Under the pieces are notes generated by a model that did no database searches, was not told where the DNA came from, and was given only the letters and a program-made list of their open reading frames with translations. Positions 35,001 to 45,239 of a stretch of 64,000 bases of DNA are shown one piece after another (the first letter of the stretch is position 1; each line of letters begins with the position of its first letter). The stretch comes from Rattus norvegicus (Eukaryota; Chordata; Mammalia; Rodentia; Muridae). Position numbers and translations under genes: made by a program. Location of the stretch: NCBI RefSeq assembly GCF_036323735.1, contig NC_086036.1, positions 20,967,564 to 21,031,563 of the forward strand, given 5' to 3'.

Positions 35001-35898
35001 TTTTGCGTCGATATTCATAAGGGAAATTGATCTGAAGTTCTCTTTCTTTGTTGGGTCTTTGTGTGGTTTAGGTATAAGAGTAATTGTGGCTTCATAGAAG
35101 GAATTCGGGAGTGATCCAACTGTTTCAATTTTGTGGAATAGTTTGGATAATATTGGTATGAGGTCTTCTATGAAGGTTTGATAGAATTCTGCACTAAACC
35201 CGTCTGGACCTGGGCTCTTTTTGGTTGGGAGACCTTTAATGACTGCTTCTATTTCCTTAGGAGTTATGGGGTTGTTTAACTGGTTTATCTGTTCCTGATT
35301 TAACTTCGGTACCTGGTATCTGTCTAGGAAATTGTCCATTTCCTGTAGATTTTCAAGTTTTGTTGAATATAGGTTTTTATAGTAAGATCTGATGATTACT
35401 TTTAATTTCCTCTGAATCTGTAGTTATGTCTCCCTTTTCATTTCTGATTTTGTTAATTTGGACACACTCTCTGGGTCCTCTCGTTAGTCTGGCTAAGGGT
35501 TTATCTATCTTGTTGATTTTCTCAAAGAACCAACTTTTGGTTCTGTTGATTCTTTCTATGGTCCTTTTTGTTTCTACTTGGTTGATTTCAGCTCTGAGTT
35601 TGATTATTTCCTGCCTTCTACTCCTCCTGGGTGTATTTGCTTCTTTTTGTTCTAGAGCTTTTAGGTGTGCTGTCAAGCTGCTGACATATGCTCTTTCCTG
35701 TTTCTTTCTGCAGGCACTCAGCGCTATGAGTTTTCCTCTTAGCACAGCTTTCATTGTGTCCCATAAGTTTGGGTATGTTGTACCTTCATTTTCATTAAAT
35801 TCTAAAAAGTCTTTAATTTCTTTCTTTATTTCTTCCTTGACCAGGTTATCATTGAGTAGAGCACTGTTCAATTTCCACGTATATGTGGGCATTCTTCC
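32086..35898 (-). mobile_element. Young rat-type L1, 3.8 kb, with perfect 16-bp TSD
   Basis: AAGAGGACCTTTTTCT is present exactly at 32070-32085 and 35899-35914. On the minus strand the element runs from mid-ORF2 (35898) through ORF2 (stop at 32824-32826) and a 3' UTR to a T/C-interrupted poly(A) tail (32086-32112). It is 5' truncated: ORF1, the 5' UTR and the ORF2 endonuclease domain were never inserted. Its high integrity and the intact TSD mark it as the youngest large element in the window. The 3' UTR is closely similar to that at 18.6-19.2 kb. Confidence 0.97.
32824..35898 (-). pseudogene. L1 ORF2 reverse transcriptase, truncated and frameshifted
   Basis: Three collinear open blocks (187, 152 and 633 codons) carry ORF2 from after the endonuclease domain to near the C-terminus. 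The RT palm motif FADD is at 34540-34551 and the SPGPDGFSAEFYQ fingers motif is in the 152-codon block. The C-terminal knuckle CX3CX7HX4C sits in the last block (CWQGC...H....C). Lesions: an apparent 1-bp insertion near 35387 gives a stop at 35377. A deletion of about 25 bp at about 34890 (after WFNIRK) causes the second frameshift and the stop at 34881. A premature TGA after KFVGK at 32911 removes about 28 residues before the original TAG. RT activity is therefore not expected. Confidence 0.95.
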
Positions 35899-35914
35899 AA
35901 GAGGACCTTTTTCT

Positions 35915-36950
35915 AATGCTGTATTTTTTTTCTCTAACATAACTCAGCTGTTATCAGAGAATTCTATAATTAATACTTTGGAGATCGTGAATCCTATTTT
36001 ATCCTTGTTATTTCTTACTCTTTTTTATTCAGGCATATCAGTTTATAAATTGTTCATCCATTATGAAGTGAGTATACCTTAGGAACAGTTTACACCATAG
36101 CAGGATGTTAGGTTTTGTGAGGATGTGCATAAGGGTGACTCCACTGTCTGTTGCTGTCTTTGCTTATGTTTGAGCAGCTCCAATCAATGGACTATTGACC
36201 TTATCCTTTTTAAGACTCCTTTTCGTAACTTCCATTGACCTGCTTTGACTTTCTCCTTCCTTCTCTCTGTCTTTCTCTTTTCTTTCTTTTTTCCTTTTTG
36301 TTATTTCTCTCTTTTAGCATTCATGGCTATTGTTTTTTGGTCCCCTAAAGTCATTTTTTTCTACCTCTATCCCATAACATAAATTTTTCAGTACTCTGTC
36401 TTAAACCGTTTCTTGATTCACTTCCTGCTTTTCTTTACTTATTATCCTTCCAGTTTTCTTTTAGTTTGGCAATAGAAAATTATATTTAATTACCTATAAC
36501 AGAAAAAAGTGTGTCTATTTTGATATATTCATATCTCTCCCTTCATCTACCCAATGCATCCCAGATGTCCTGAATTTTATATTCTCTAAAATGTGCAAAT
36601 TAATTAGATTGTTTTTCTTCTCATCATCACTAACTAACCTTATGTCACTGAAGTCTGCTCCCCAAACAATTCCAGTGGCCTGGATAGCACCTGCCCATCA
36701 CTACTTTTCCAATCTGCAAATGCATTGCTAATGCTGGATCCTGAAATATATTTTTGGCATAGACTCTCTTCCAATGTATAGATTCATGTACCACACAGTT
36801 ACATTCTCCATTTAATTGTTAGCTGCTACATGGCATAAACTGAAATCCTTAATTCACATCTTAATGTGAAAGAAAGGTGAGCCATCTAGCTATCTCCAAC
36901 TTTCCTGTGATTTCTGGTTTCATGTCAACATCACACAATCTGTAGTCACT
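35915..36950. other. Single-copy AT-rich DNA
   Basis: No recognisable element; T/C-rich patch at about 36250-36320. Confidence 0.5.
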
Positions 36951-36959
36951 GGAAAGGAT

Positions 36960-37312
36960 GAGGCGTTAATCAACAAAATGATTCAATAAGATCAGGCTAT
37001 GGGCAAGCCTGTAAGGTATTATCTTACTTAGTGATTGATGTGGAAGGGCCAAGTCCATTGTGGGTGGTGCCGCTCCTGGGTAAGTGATCCTGGATTCTAC
37101 AAGACAGAGGGCTAAGAAAGCCTGTGAGCAGCATTCCTTCATGGCCTCTGCATTTGCTTCTGACTCCAATTTCCTATATCGCTTGAGATCTGTTCCTGAC
37201 TTCCTTTGATTGTGAACAGTACTATGGAAGTGGAAGCCAAATAAAGTCTTCTTTAAGTTGCTTTGGTCATGGTATTTCACCACCACAACAGCAACCTTAA
37301 CTAAGGCAATCC
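36960..37312 (+). mobile_element. Common rodent interspersed repeat (class unresolved)
   Basis: GTGGGTGGTGCCGCTCCTGG, CTTCATGGCCTCTGCATTTG, GGAAGCCAAATAAAGTCTTC and the terminus TTGGTCATGGTATTTC...AACTAAGGCA are in the order seen in the copies at 51.0 and (inverted) 37.5-37.9 kb. It is a non-coding high-copy rodent element that ends like the elements at 44.3 and 58.8 kb. I cannot assign it safely to an LTR or DNA-transposon family. Confidence 0.75.
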
Positions 37313-37539
37313 CTTCCTTGTCTTTTCTCTTGTTTTCTCTATATTTCAGTTCCTCTATAATACACTTAAACTTTAATCAGATAGTTCACTACCTTTACTA
37401 CACAAACATTACTAAAGGTTGTCCTGAACATCTTTTAGTTCTGTTTACTGGCAGAGTTATCAGAGAGGTTGATTGTTTTCATTTGTTTTTATCATGACTC
37501 AGGTGATATTTCAGTTTTCTTCCTACTGATGTGATATAC

Positions 37540-37920
37540 ATCACTCTAAAATCAGCATGGGGAAGACAGAGTTTATTGTATCTTACTCCACTTAGGTCAC
37601 ACTCCTTAGGTCACTGAAGTTAAATCAGGTCAGGAGCACAAGTGGAAATACAGAGGCAGGAATTTATGTAGAAGTTATGGAGGAAAACCATGGCTTACTA
37701 GCATATTCCTCATGGCTTGCTCAGTCTGGCTTCTTTTGTGTTCCAGGTCTACCTCTCTGGAAGTGGTATCACCCACAATGGTTGCATTTCCCACCTCCCT
37801 CATTAATCCAGAAAATACCCTACGGACCACTGGGATGAAGTATTTGCCTGGCTGAGGCTACTACTTCTCTGATGGTCCTGGATTGTGTCATGTTGACAAA
37901 ACTAAAGCAAACTAATCACC
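37540..37920 (-). mobile_element. Same rodent repeat in opposite orientation
   Basis: CTCATGGCTTGCTCAGTCTG and AGTGGTATCACCCACAATGG are the antisense of blocks in the 36.96-37.31 kb copy. It ends GTCATGTTGACAAAACTAAA. With its neighbour it forms a diverged inverted pair about 230 bp apart. Confidence 0.75.
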
Positions 37921-37924
37921 ACAG

Positions 37925-38580
37925 GTTTGTAGTAAATTGGAGTTTCACTATTTGATCTCTGTTCCACTGGGAACAAATTATTACTTTCTTTTTTTTTAAC
38001 CTCTTTACTTGATGTGCACAGAAAACAGTATGAAACTGTACTCTTGGGCTTCTGGTTAGCATCAACTGGATAGAGTCAAGAAAAGTTCTCAGAAACTGCC
38101 AGATGCTCCAAAGTTCCCAGTAGAGGCATAAGCATAGTGTGCCAACATCTTCTTTACAAGCATCGTGTGTCATGATTTTAAGCATTGTCAATTGTCTTAA
38201 GTACGCCTTAAGCATAACTTGCCTTGTTTTTAAAATTCAATCAGTATTTCAATTGAATGCTTCTGCTTCGTGAACCTTACATTGATGAGGTACAAACCAT
38301 GACTTTGCCTTTTTAATTTCTGTTATGTCAATACTTCCATTTATCATACACAAGATAGTTTGCAAAATGAGATTACATAAGAGACTCTAAAAATGCTTAT
38401 TATTGAATATATAAATGATAAGTAAACATAATAATAGAGACATACAATATCAAGCCAATGCTATATCAAAGGAAAATTGCAAAATGTACTTGAAGAAGGA
38501 TATTAAAACTAGAGAAAGCACTGAATATTAAATACAGAAATATTTCCTAATATAATGACTATGTAGGTTTTTGCTAATAT
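37925..38580. other. Single-copy DNA, nothing recognised
   Basis: No element recognised. Confidence 0.5.
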
Positions 38581-38587
38581 AATGTCT

Positions 38588-38770
38588 GTGTCCACATGTG
38601 TGGATGCGTTTGGAGTCCTGAATCTGACACTGGGTATCTTTTTCAGTTGTTCCATGAGGCAGGGTCTCGCAATAGAATCCAGACTCATACATTAGCTTAG
38701 TTAAGCTTGTTCTGAGAAATCCTACATTTCTGTCTTCTGAAGCCTGAGTTTACAGCTAGGGTGCCACAAA
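38588..38770 (-). mobile_element. B4-type SINE, antisense
   Basis: CACATGTGTGGATGCGTTTGG then CACTGGGTATCTTTTTCAG and GAGGCAGGGTCTCGCAATAG follow the antisense B4 order (tail, then gagacagggtctctcact). Confidence 0.65.
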
Positions 38771-38934
38771 TACCTCAAATTTACTTAAGTTTGGTGATTC
38801 AAAGTCTGTTCTTCATGGTTGTGTGGCATAAATCAATGAACTATATTCTCAGTCACTTAAACTATTTGTAATAACACTTCATAAAAATATCCATGGATGC
38901 TCTAAACTAGATTCGGGAGTATATGGTAGCAATA

Positions 38935-39058
38935 TTTGCACTCCAGTGGTAAAGGTAGGAGGAATAAAAGTTGAAGGCCAGATTGAGCTACAGAGAAAAT
39001 TTGAAAGCCTAGGCTACACAAAAGTGCACACAGCACATATAAAAAAAACAACAGCAGA
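38935..39058 (+). mobile_element. B1 SINE, degenerate, sense
   Basis: GAAGGCCAGATTGAGCTACA and GAAAGCCTAGGCTACACAAA parallel the B1 ggccagcctgggctaca motifs, followed by an A-rich tail. Confidence 0.72.
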
Positions 39059-39059
39059 A

Positions 39060-41395
39060 AGCTTCACATGGGCAATCCAAAGTTTCGAATTAAGTCATAA
39101 CATTCAAAATGAAAAAAAAATCTTCTGTGTTCAATCTTGGAACAAGGCAATAAACATTGGAAAAGATGCTTTCAGAGTCTAGTAAGCACAAATAATTCAG
39201 TCCTAGAAGCAATACAATATAAAGCCACAGAGGTATAATAATTTGGGGCATTTCAATCATTAGTTAGAAATCCACAGATAAAGAAATCATTAATATATGG
39301 AAAATGTTTAGTTTACTTTTCCAGTTATGAAGAACAATTATATATGATCACAAATTATAAGAGAGCCTCTGACTTGTCCCCACGTACATGCCTGATTATA
39401 AAAACAAACAACAAAACATGAAGTACATACCTATAATTGTATGCATATTTCTTTAGATACAAGATGTACTTTATGCTATATTTATGTTGCTAAACTATGA
39501 GTTTGATAAGAGCACATTAGAGTATGAACTTCCCCATTTTAGTTGATTTCTTTTCTGTCCTCTAATTGTGTTGGGAATCTTGAAGGCTGGTGATCTCAAG
39601 TTGAAGACCTTCACTTGACTGAAAAAAAACTGGTTTATAATGGGTCTCTGACATGATTCAGGATGACTTTCCTGCTTTTCTGTTTTCTTTTTCTTGTTGT
39701 TGTTTCCACCCCTACCCCGCTCTTCTATTTTCATAGATTACTTCTCAACAGCATCTGATCCAGAGATGTTTTTCCTTTACTTCTTTCTTAGCAATGTCCC
39801 CGCTTTCTACATATTTTTGATGAAGTAAAGTTAGTTAAACCTGAGAGCTGGGGTACATTGTATATAATATCATGCATTTATTTCAAAAGTATCAGCCTTT
39901 ACTTTCTTCAAATTAAGATACTCCTTGTGACTCATCCTCAGTGATGTGTAACCCCTATCTCAAACCACTTTGCTGAGAACATAGGTGTTTGATTAGCACT
40001 TTTTCTGGGAGCCATTATCTTTAAACTTCACTCTCATCATGTATTGTTCAACACAAAATATGATCAAAGATTAAGGACTCCAGGGACATCTGGATCCTGA
40101 ACCCATCCGCTCCAAATCCTACTATAAATTATTCAAATAAAGTTCTTGGCAACATTCTTAACCGATTGTGTTATTCAGGATTCCTCTATTTCATTTGGAA
40201 GCGGCATGACATATGACAGATGAGAATAAAACTAATAATTTCACTGACGCCAGGGACAGCTATGGGACTTTGTGGCATTATAGCAAGTGTTACCAGGAAC
40301 ACACATTCTTTGTTCATGTGTCTACTTTTTGAATAAGGAAGTTTTTAGTTTAGTTTTCCAGTTTTTGTAGAGATCTTAGGAATTGATCCTTGTACAGAAG
40401 TTCAGCTGGGAGGAAAAAATGGTGTACCTCAATTAAAATGTCAACCGTGAAGACACAAATATACACTAACAAAGACAACATATACTTACTTTTATCTTAG
40501 CACTGGATCTATATGAAGAATGTGAATCCAATGATCATGATGCTTGTCGCAGTTGGTATCTCTACTCAACTCTACAGGATCTACAGTCATTGAGAATTGA
40601 TAGGTCTGTGAAAGAGATCAGAGGTTGGATTGAATCTGGGTGACACAATTCAATGGATTGGGAGTCCAGATGAATTAAAGCATAGAAAAGAGGCTGAGTG
40701 TTGAGCACTGGCCTTTACCTCTATTCTCTTTGACTGTGGATATAATGTGACACTTTGGCTTATGTTGCCTTCTTCATGAAGGACCGTACCCTTAACCTGT
40801 AAGGAAATGACATCTTCTTTCTTTAATTTTCACTTCTAAGTGTTTTGGCACAACATTAAAAGTAGTAACTAATACATTGTATAAATCAATAGAATTTCAA
40901 AGACATGGAGTAATGAACATCCTCTCTTTGAAGACCATTAGAAGTCTTGAAGTTCTAACAAAATATTGCATTAGGAAATCTGGTTTTCCTAATTGTATCT
41001 GAGAACTGTGTCATAGCAAATGACATCCTAGTGTCCAGGACTTTTAAGGTTACTCTGAAGATTCACACTTCTGAATCTTAGTTTCTCATTAACAGAACCA
41101 CCCATTTCTCAAAGCAAACTCTAGCATTTGAGAAGAAAGACCATATATCAACAAAAAGCACCTAAGTTCAGGTGTGCGCATCCATTATAGCATCAATGCT
41201 GAACTCCAGCTCAGCCAAGACAACCATCACTTTTGTCATAGATTCAAAAGACGTTCAAGCCCATCTCTGTGTGCTGACTGGAGTAACTGCCAGCATCATG
41301 TTTTGGGCTTTATTTTCTGTTGATATGACTTAAAATGTAACCATTATAAAAGATTATTCACTTTTTAAAGAAAGCATTTGCTCAGACTTCCAGTG
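39060..41395. other. Single-copy DNA, nothing recognised
   Basis: More than 2 kb of AT-rich sequence with no repeat motif or coding signal I can support; an AATAAAG lies near 40137. Confidence 0.55.
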
Positions 41396-41399
41396 TATC

Positions 41400-41506
41400 C
41401 CCAGCCAGAAAAGAACTTTCTATGTAGACCAGGGTGGCTTCAATCTTAAAGTAATTCTCCTGCTTTTGCCTCCTGAGTGATGACATTACAAATGTGAGAC
41501 ATAAGT
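41400..41506 (-). mobile_element. B1 SINE, antisense
   Basis: TTTCTATGTAGACCAGGGTG, then GCTTTTGCCTCCTGAGTGAT, the antisense B1 left-to-right order. Confidence 0.8.
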
Positions 41507-41663
41507 TTTATTATTTTATTTAGTCATTAAAAATGAATGTAAAGCCATTCTATGACTAAATTCATTATTATTGTGCTGCACTATTTCCTGGAAACTTGAA
41601 TAATTACTCCTCCTCCTAGATAGGGGAACCAATGAAGCCAAAGTTAAGATACCAGTGAAATGG

Positions 41664-41760
41664 GGTTGGGGATTTAGCTCAGTGGTAGAGCGCTTGCCTA
41701 GGAAGCGCAAGGCCCTGGGTTCGGTCCCCAGCTCCGAAAAAAAGAAAAAGGAAAAAAAAA
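41664..41760 (+). mobile_element. ID SINE with perfect 18-bp TSD
   Basis: A full tRNA-Ala-derived core with TAGCTCAGTGGTAGAGCGC (A box) and GGTTCGGTCCCC (B box) is followed by an A-rich tail. AAGATACCAGTGAAATGG is exact at 41646-41663 and 41761-41778. It carries CCTAGGAAG and TCCCCAG, the common rat subfamily bases, and has virtually no internal mutations, so it is young. Confidence 0.98.
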
Positions 41761-41807
41761 AAGATACCAGTGAAATGGAACTTGACAAACACATTTTGTT
41801 AGGAGTT

Positions 41808-42178
41808 CTGCTTTAGTTCGGACTTCTATTGCTGTGAAGAGACACCATAACCATGACAACTCTTATCCAGAAAACATTGGATTGAGGCTGCCTTACAATT
41901 TGAGAGGTTCAGCCCATTGTCATCATAGCAGGAAGCATGGTAATATGCAAAGAGTCATGGTGCTAGAGAAGCAGCTGAAATTTCTACATCTAGATAAGAA
42001 GGCAACAGGAATAGGATGACACATTGGGACTGGCTTGAGCATCTGCGACCTCAGAGCCCCACCCCTCTCCATGATCCCTACCCAGGGACACACTTTCTCC
42101 AACAAGGCTACACCTATTTCAAGAGGCTACACCACTTTGTATGAACCTATGGGAGCCGTTTTCTTTTAAACCACAAGT
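41808..42178 (+). mobile_element. Rodent repeat beginning TTCTATTGCTGTGAAGAGAC
   Basis: TCTATTGCTGTGAAGAGACA...CATGAC at the left edge is the reverse complement of the right edge of the 58.4-58.8 kb element. Internal TAGCAGGAAGCATGG and CTCCAACAAGGCTACACCTA are familiar rodent repeat text. A 61-codon ORF in it is not meaningful. Confidence 0.72.
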
Positions 42179-42179
42179 T

Positions 42180-42680
42180 CCTTGGAGAAATTTGTGTTAG
42201 GAGTTTACATACAGAAAAAAGAATTGATCAAAGAAAGGTGCAACACCGAAGCCCACTACCAGAAGTGCGATAGCTCAGGAGAGCAAAGAACGTGGGGCAC
42301 ACTGTACAACCTAAAAGTAGCTCACCAGGTTGGACAGGGTCTTTTGAAAAGAGTCCCATTCTCTGTGTCTTTTTCAGGTAGCTTGGATGGTTCTTGCTTC
42401 CTTTGAGCAGCTAGTTTCAGCAATTACTGTAGACATGTAGAATTACTATAATGATTCTGATTATTTGTATTAGGAAAACCCAGGATGATGGTGAGATGGA
42501 AACTTTGTTAAATATTCTATATACTTGAAATTCTAAATTTAATCCAAATTTTAAACAAATGATTATGAAATGAAACCACAATCATACTTCGGTAAAATGC
42601 ATGGTTGTTTAATGCTACAAGCACAGGATCTCATCTCAGTTTGAAAGGGGGAAATGTTCCCTCTGTAGAGCAGAAGTCAG
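42180..42680. other. Single-copy DNA upstream of the candidate exon
   Basis: No element recognised; would be intron if the exon at 42704 is real. Confidence 0.5.
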
Positions 42681-42683
42681 ATA

Positions 42684-42703
42684 TTATTTTTTTTTCTTTT
42701 TAG
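42684..42703 (+). promoter_or_regulatory. Splice acceptor: polypyrimidine tract and TAG
   Basis: Seventeen nearly uninterrupted pyrimidines then TAG. The matching donor GTGAGT is at 42806-42811. Confidence 0.5.
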
Positions 42704-42805
42704 CAATCGCCAAGACCTACTTCAGACGGTTTCCCTACTTCTACAAGCTCAAGCCACCTGGTGCTTCCTTACAGGCTTCGGATGAAAACTCCACATTTTT
42801 CTGTG
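42704..42805 (+). CDS. Candidate internal coding exon, 34 codons, splice-flanked
   Basis: A strong acceptor (T/C-rich tract 42684-42700, then TAG at 42701-42703) and a strong donor (CTGTG|GTGAGT at 42806) enclose 102 bp, an exact multiple of three. Taken in phase 0 it is open for all 34 codons and begins QSPRPTSDGFPTSTSSSH, a Ser/Thr/Pro-rich, probably disordered or cytoplasmic peptide ending near MKTPHFSV. A second frame is also open (starting IAKTYFRRF); the third stops. It is locally richer in GC and CpG than its flanks and lies in no repeat. Skipping it would keep frame, so it could be an alternative cassette. One hypothesis is a 34-residue optional cytoplasmic exon like that separating two protocadherin-9 isoforms, since that gene lies in an L1-rich gene desert. 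This rests on length, context and memory only. Confidence 0.5.
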
Positions 42806-43102
42806 GTGAGTAGACTGAGAAGATCTGAGACTTAGAGTGCACACAGCCTTGTATGACAGATGATATTTTCCTGGTAGGAAACAAACACAGGTGTGTGTTT
42901 CTCCGGCAGCAAGTGACAGACAGATGGAGTGAGGAGGACCCGGTGGGACCAGAGCCATGTGGGTACAGACATTAAGGGTCTGTTGTGTCTGCAGACATGC
43001 TCATAAAAGGCATAAGCTTGATTTCACATTGATGTGCATTTTCCATATATGCTATACACCAGTTCTTTAACACAATGTATGTGAAAAAGTTGCTTCCATC
43101 CA

Positions 43103-43149
43103 TCTTCCCATCATTTTTAATATTGACTCTTCCCATCATTTTTAATATT
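43103..43149. repeat. 25-bp tandem duplication
   Basis: TCTTCCCATCATTTTTAATA starts at 43103 and again at 43128, a 1.9-copy direct tandem with no mismatch over the shared 22 bp. Confidence 0.95.
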
Positions 43150-43175
43150 TCTAGACATTTGATAGAAAGTTTGTA

Positions 43176-43305
43176 CCTAGGCATCGTAGCACACAGTTGC
43201 AATCTGAATACTCAGGAGGCACAGGCCATAGGAGATTGGAAGTTTTATAAAATTTTGGGCTATATAATCAAAGACCCATCTCAAGGAGAAATTCAATAAA
43301 ATGTA
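43176..43305 (+). mobile_element. Old B1 SINE, sense
   Basis: CTAGGCATCGTAGCACACAG, GAATACTCAGGAGGCACAGG and GACCCATCTCAAGGAG follow B1 order (gccgggcatggtggcacac, actcgggaggcag, accctgtctc) with many substitutions. Confidence 0.8.
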
Positions 43306-43309
43306 CATT

Positions 43310-44100
43310 AAATTAATCTGATTTCATTTTTTGATCTTAACATGCTGACAGGTCTCATTCCTTCTCCACATCCCATTCTACCTCTCTCCTGATTGAATAG
43401 ATAGGTCTGAGAAGCTGCTTCTTCAGTTCAGTGCAGGCTACAGCTGCCAATCAGACAAGCTGTTCATACTGGCGGCATTCTCCAAGTCAGAATTATTTCC
43501 TTGGTATCTCAAGTCTTATTCCAAATTCATCTAGGAGCCATACAACCTTCCTCAAAGACCTTCATTGTATGAACCAACAATCCTCCTGTCTCCTGTTGTG
43601 GTTGTTTATGGTGGTGTCTTGAGGTGGCATGGGTGGTGTGCTGTAATGTGTGGTATGTGGTGTGTGTGGTAATGAGGATATATGTGCTTCTGTGAAATGG
43701 TTATTATGTGAAATAATCACAGCAGTCCTATAGCAGCATTCAAGAAAAGAATTCCATTTAATACACAGGTGATAGACAAAGACCTGAAGATAGGAATGAT
43801 GAATAAAGAAAACAAAGCTTTGTAACACTACTGACAAATGCCTTGCTCCAGTGAAAGAATATATGCACATCCTCTCCTTCGGGACACCACCGTGTCCTGC
43901 AGCTCTCTTTGCAGGGGCTTTGCTTCTTCTTGATAGATTCCTTGGCATTCCTTGTCAACTACTATTTCCTGTTCACACAAGAAACCCAAATTCTTCATGA
44001 TTACCAAAACAATTACTTTTGCAGCTATAACTGATCATCTTTCTGTGTATAAACTATTAGTCTGTGTTACTAAAATCTTCTTTTCTCAAAAGGTGAGAAC
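43310..44100. other. Unassigned; GT-rich patch and a minus-strand ORF
   Basis: GT-rich sequence at 43600-43675. A 128-codon minus-strand ORF (43562-43948) overlaps another in a second frame. A third minus frame over about 43870-43960 reads DKECQGIYQEEAKPLQRELQ, which looks more protein-like and follows a TTTCTTGTGTGAACAG acceptor-like site, but has no good donor. No gene can be claimed. Confidence 0.3.
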
Positions 44101-44104
44101 TGGG

Positions 44105-44395
44105 AATGCTTCTGTGGCATGGTTTGAATAAAAATGGCCCCCAGAGGTCCAACAAAAATAGCACTGTTAGAAGGTATGGCCTTGTTGGAGGAAGTGTGAT
44201 TCACTCACTTCTTGCTGCCTATTGGTCCAGATGTAGAGCTCTAACTTCTTCCTCAAGCATCGTGTTTGCTTGCATGCTTCCATGGTTATAACGGATTAAA
44301 CTTCTGAAACACTAAGCCAGTCTCCATTTAATCATTTCCCTTCAAAGTGTTGCTGTGGTCATGGTTTCTCTTCATAACAGTAAAAACCTTGAAGA
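44105..44395 (+). mobile_element. Rodent interspersed repeat (class unresolved)
   Basis: GAAGGTATGGCCTTGTTGGA, TTAAACTTCTGAAACACTAA and GTGGTCATGGTTTCTCTTCA are shared in order with the 58.4-58.8 kb copy (GAAGGTATGGTCTTGTTCGA, ATAAACTTCTGAAACTGTAA, ATGGTCATGGTGTCTCTTCA). Confidence 0.75.
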
Positions 44396-44697
44396 CCCTC
44401 TGTGTCCCACATTTAGGAGAAGTTACTACGACAGATTTTATTTTGCTGAACACTATTCAGTTTTACTATTTACTAGCAAGGAAAGAAGAGGACTTCACAT
44501 ACCCCACTACTTCCTCTCTATCTGATTTCCTTCCTATCTGACATAGTAGGCTAAAAGAATTCACTCATATGAAGTTGATGACCAATTAGTGTTAAGTGTT
44601 GGATTTGAATAGGTGACCATCAGTATATCTACGGAAGCTATAAAATATAGACACCAACTAGATGTTTTGTTGACTAGGGAATGTGTGTGAACCTACA

Positions 44698-44760
44698 TCT
44701 ATCTCTGTCTCGATCTCAGTCTCTATCTATATCTATATCATCTATATCTATCTACTCCAT
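44698..44760. repeat. Imperfect (TATC)/(TCTG) repeat
   Basis: Short interrupted tetranucleotide tract. Confidence 0.85.
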
Positions 44761-44940
44761 ATCGGTGTACAATTTGAATGTATTGTATACATTCAATAAA
44801 ATTACTTTCATCTCAGAGAGATGACATGGAGAAAAATACTTAAAGAATAAGTCCAAAACTGTTGATTTCATCACTATGATGGATTTGATTTAATTCAAAC
44901 TCTATTCTTTATAGACAATAGGGTGCAGATTAGTTTTAAG

Positions 44941-44998
44941 TAGTTTAGAATTTATTTATTTGAATTTATTTACTTTTAGTTTAGAATTTATTTATTTA
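44941..44998. repeat. 37-bp direct duplication
   Basis: TAGTTTAGAATTTATTTATT at 44941 recurs at 44978; T/A-rich tandem. Confidence 0.85.
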
Positions 44999-45008
44999 GA
45001 GTTTATTG

Positions 45009-45200
45009 GTGTGTGTGTGTGTGTGTGTGTGGGTTTGTGTGTATGTGTGTGTTTGTGTGGGTACATGCACCATACATGATACCCAGTTAGAGGGCAATTT
45101 CAAGGCTCAGTTCTCTCCTTCCACTGTGAGACTTGTCTCAGCTTATCAGGCTTGGTGCCAAGAAATTTTCCTTGTTGAGCCATATCACCAGACCATGGTG
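45009..45200 (-). mobile_element. B3/B2-type SINE, antisense, with (GT)n tail
   Basis: A GT-rich tail (45009-45060) is followed by CAGTTCTCTCCTTCCACTGTG, TATCAGGCTTGGTGCCAAGA and TTGAGCCATATCACCAGACC, the standard antisense order ending in the tRNA-like head. The 80-codon ORF across it is an artefact. Confidence 0.88.
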
Positions 45201-45239
45201 CTGTGTGTGAGACATCATACTGCTTTGAGTACGTCTTCA

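Noticed and set aside
41664..41738. tRNA-Ala-like gene with A and B boxes
   Set aside because: It is an ID retroposon: A-rich tail, 18-bp TSD, multiple copies in the window.
43562..43958. Minus-strand ORFs as a possible processed pseudogene
   Set aside because: Three frames compete, no homology recognised, no poly(A) or TSD and no proper donor; kept only as an unassigned note.
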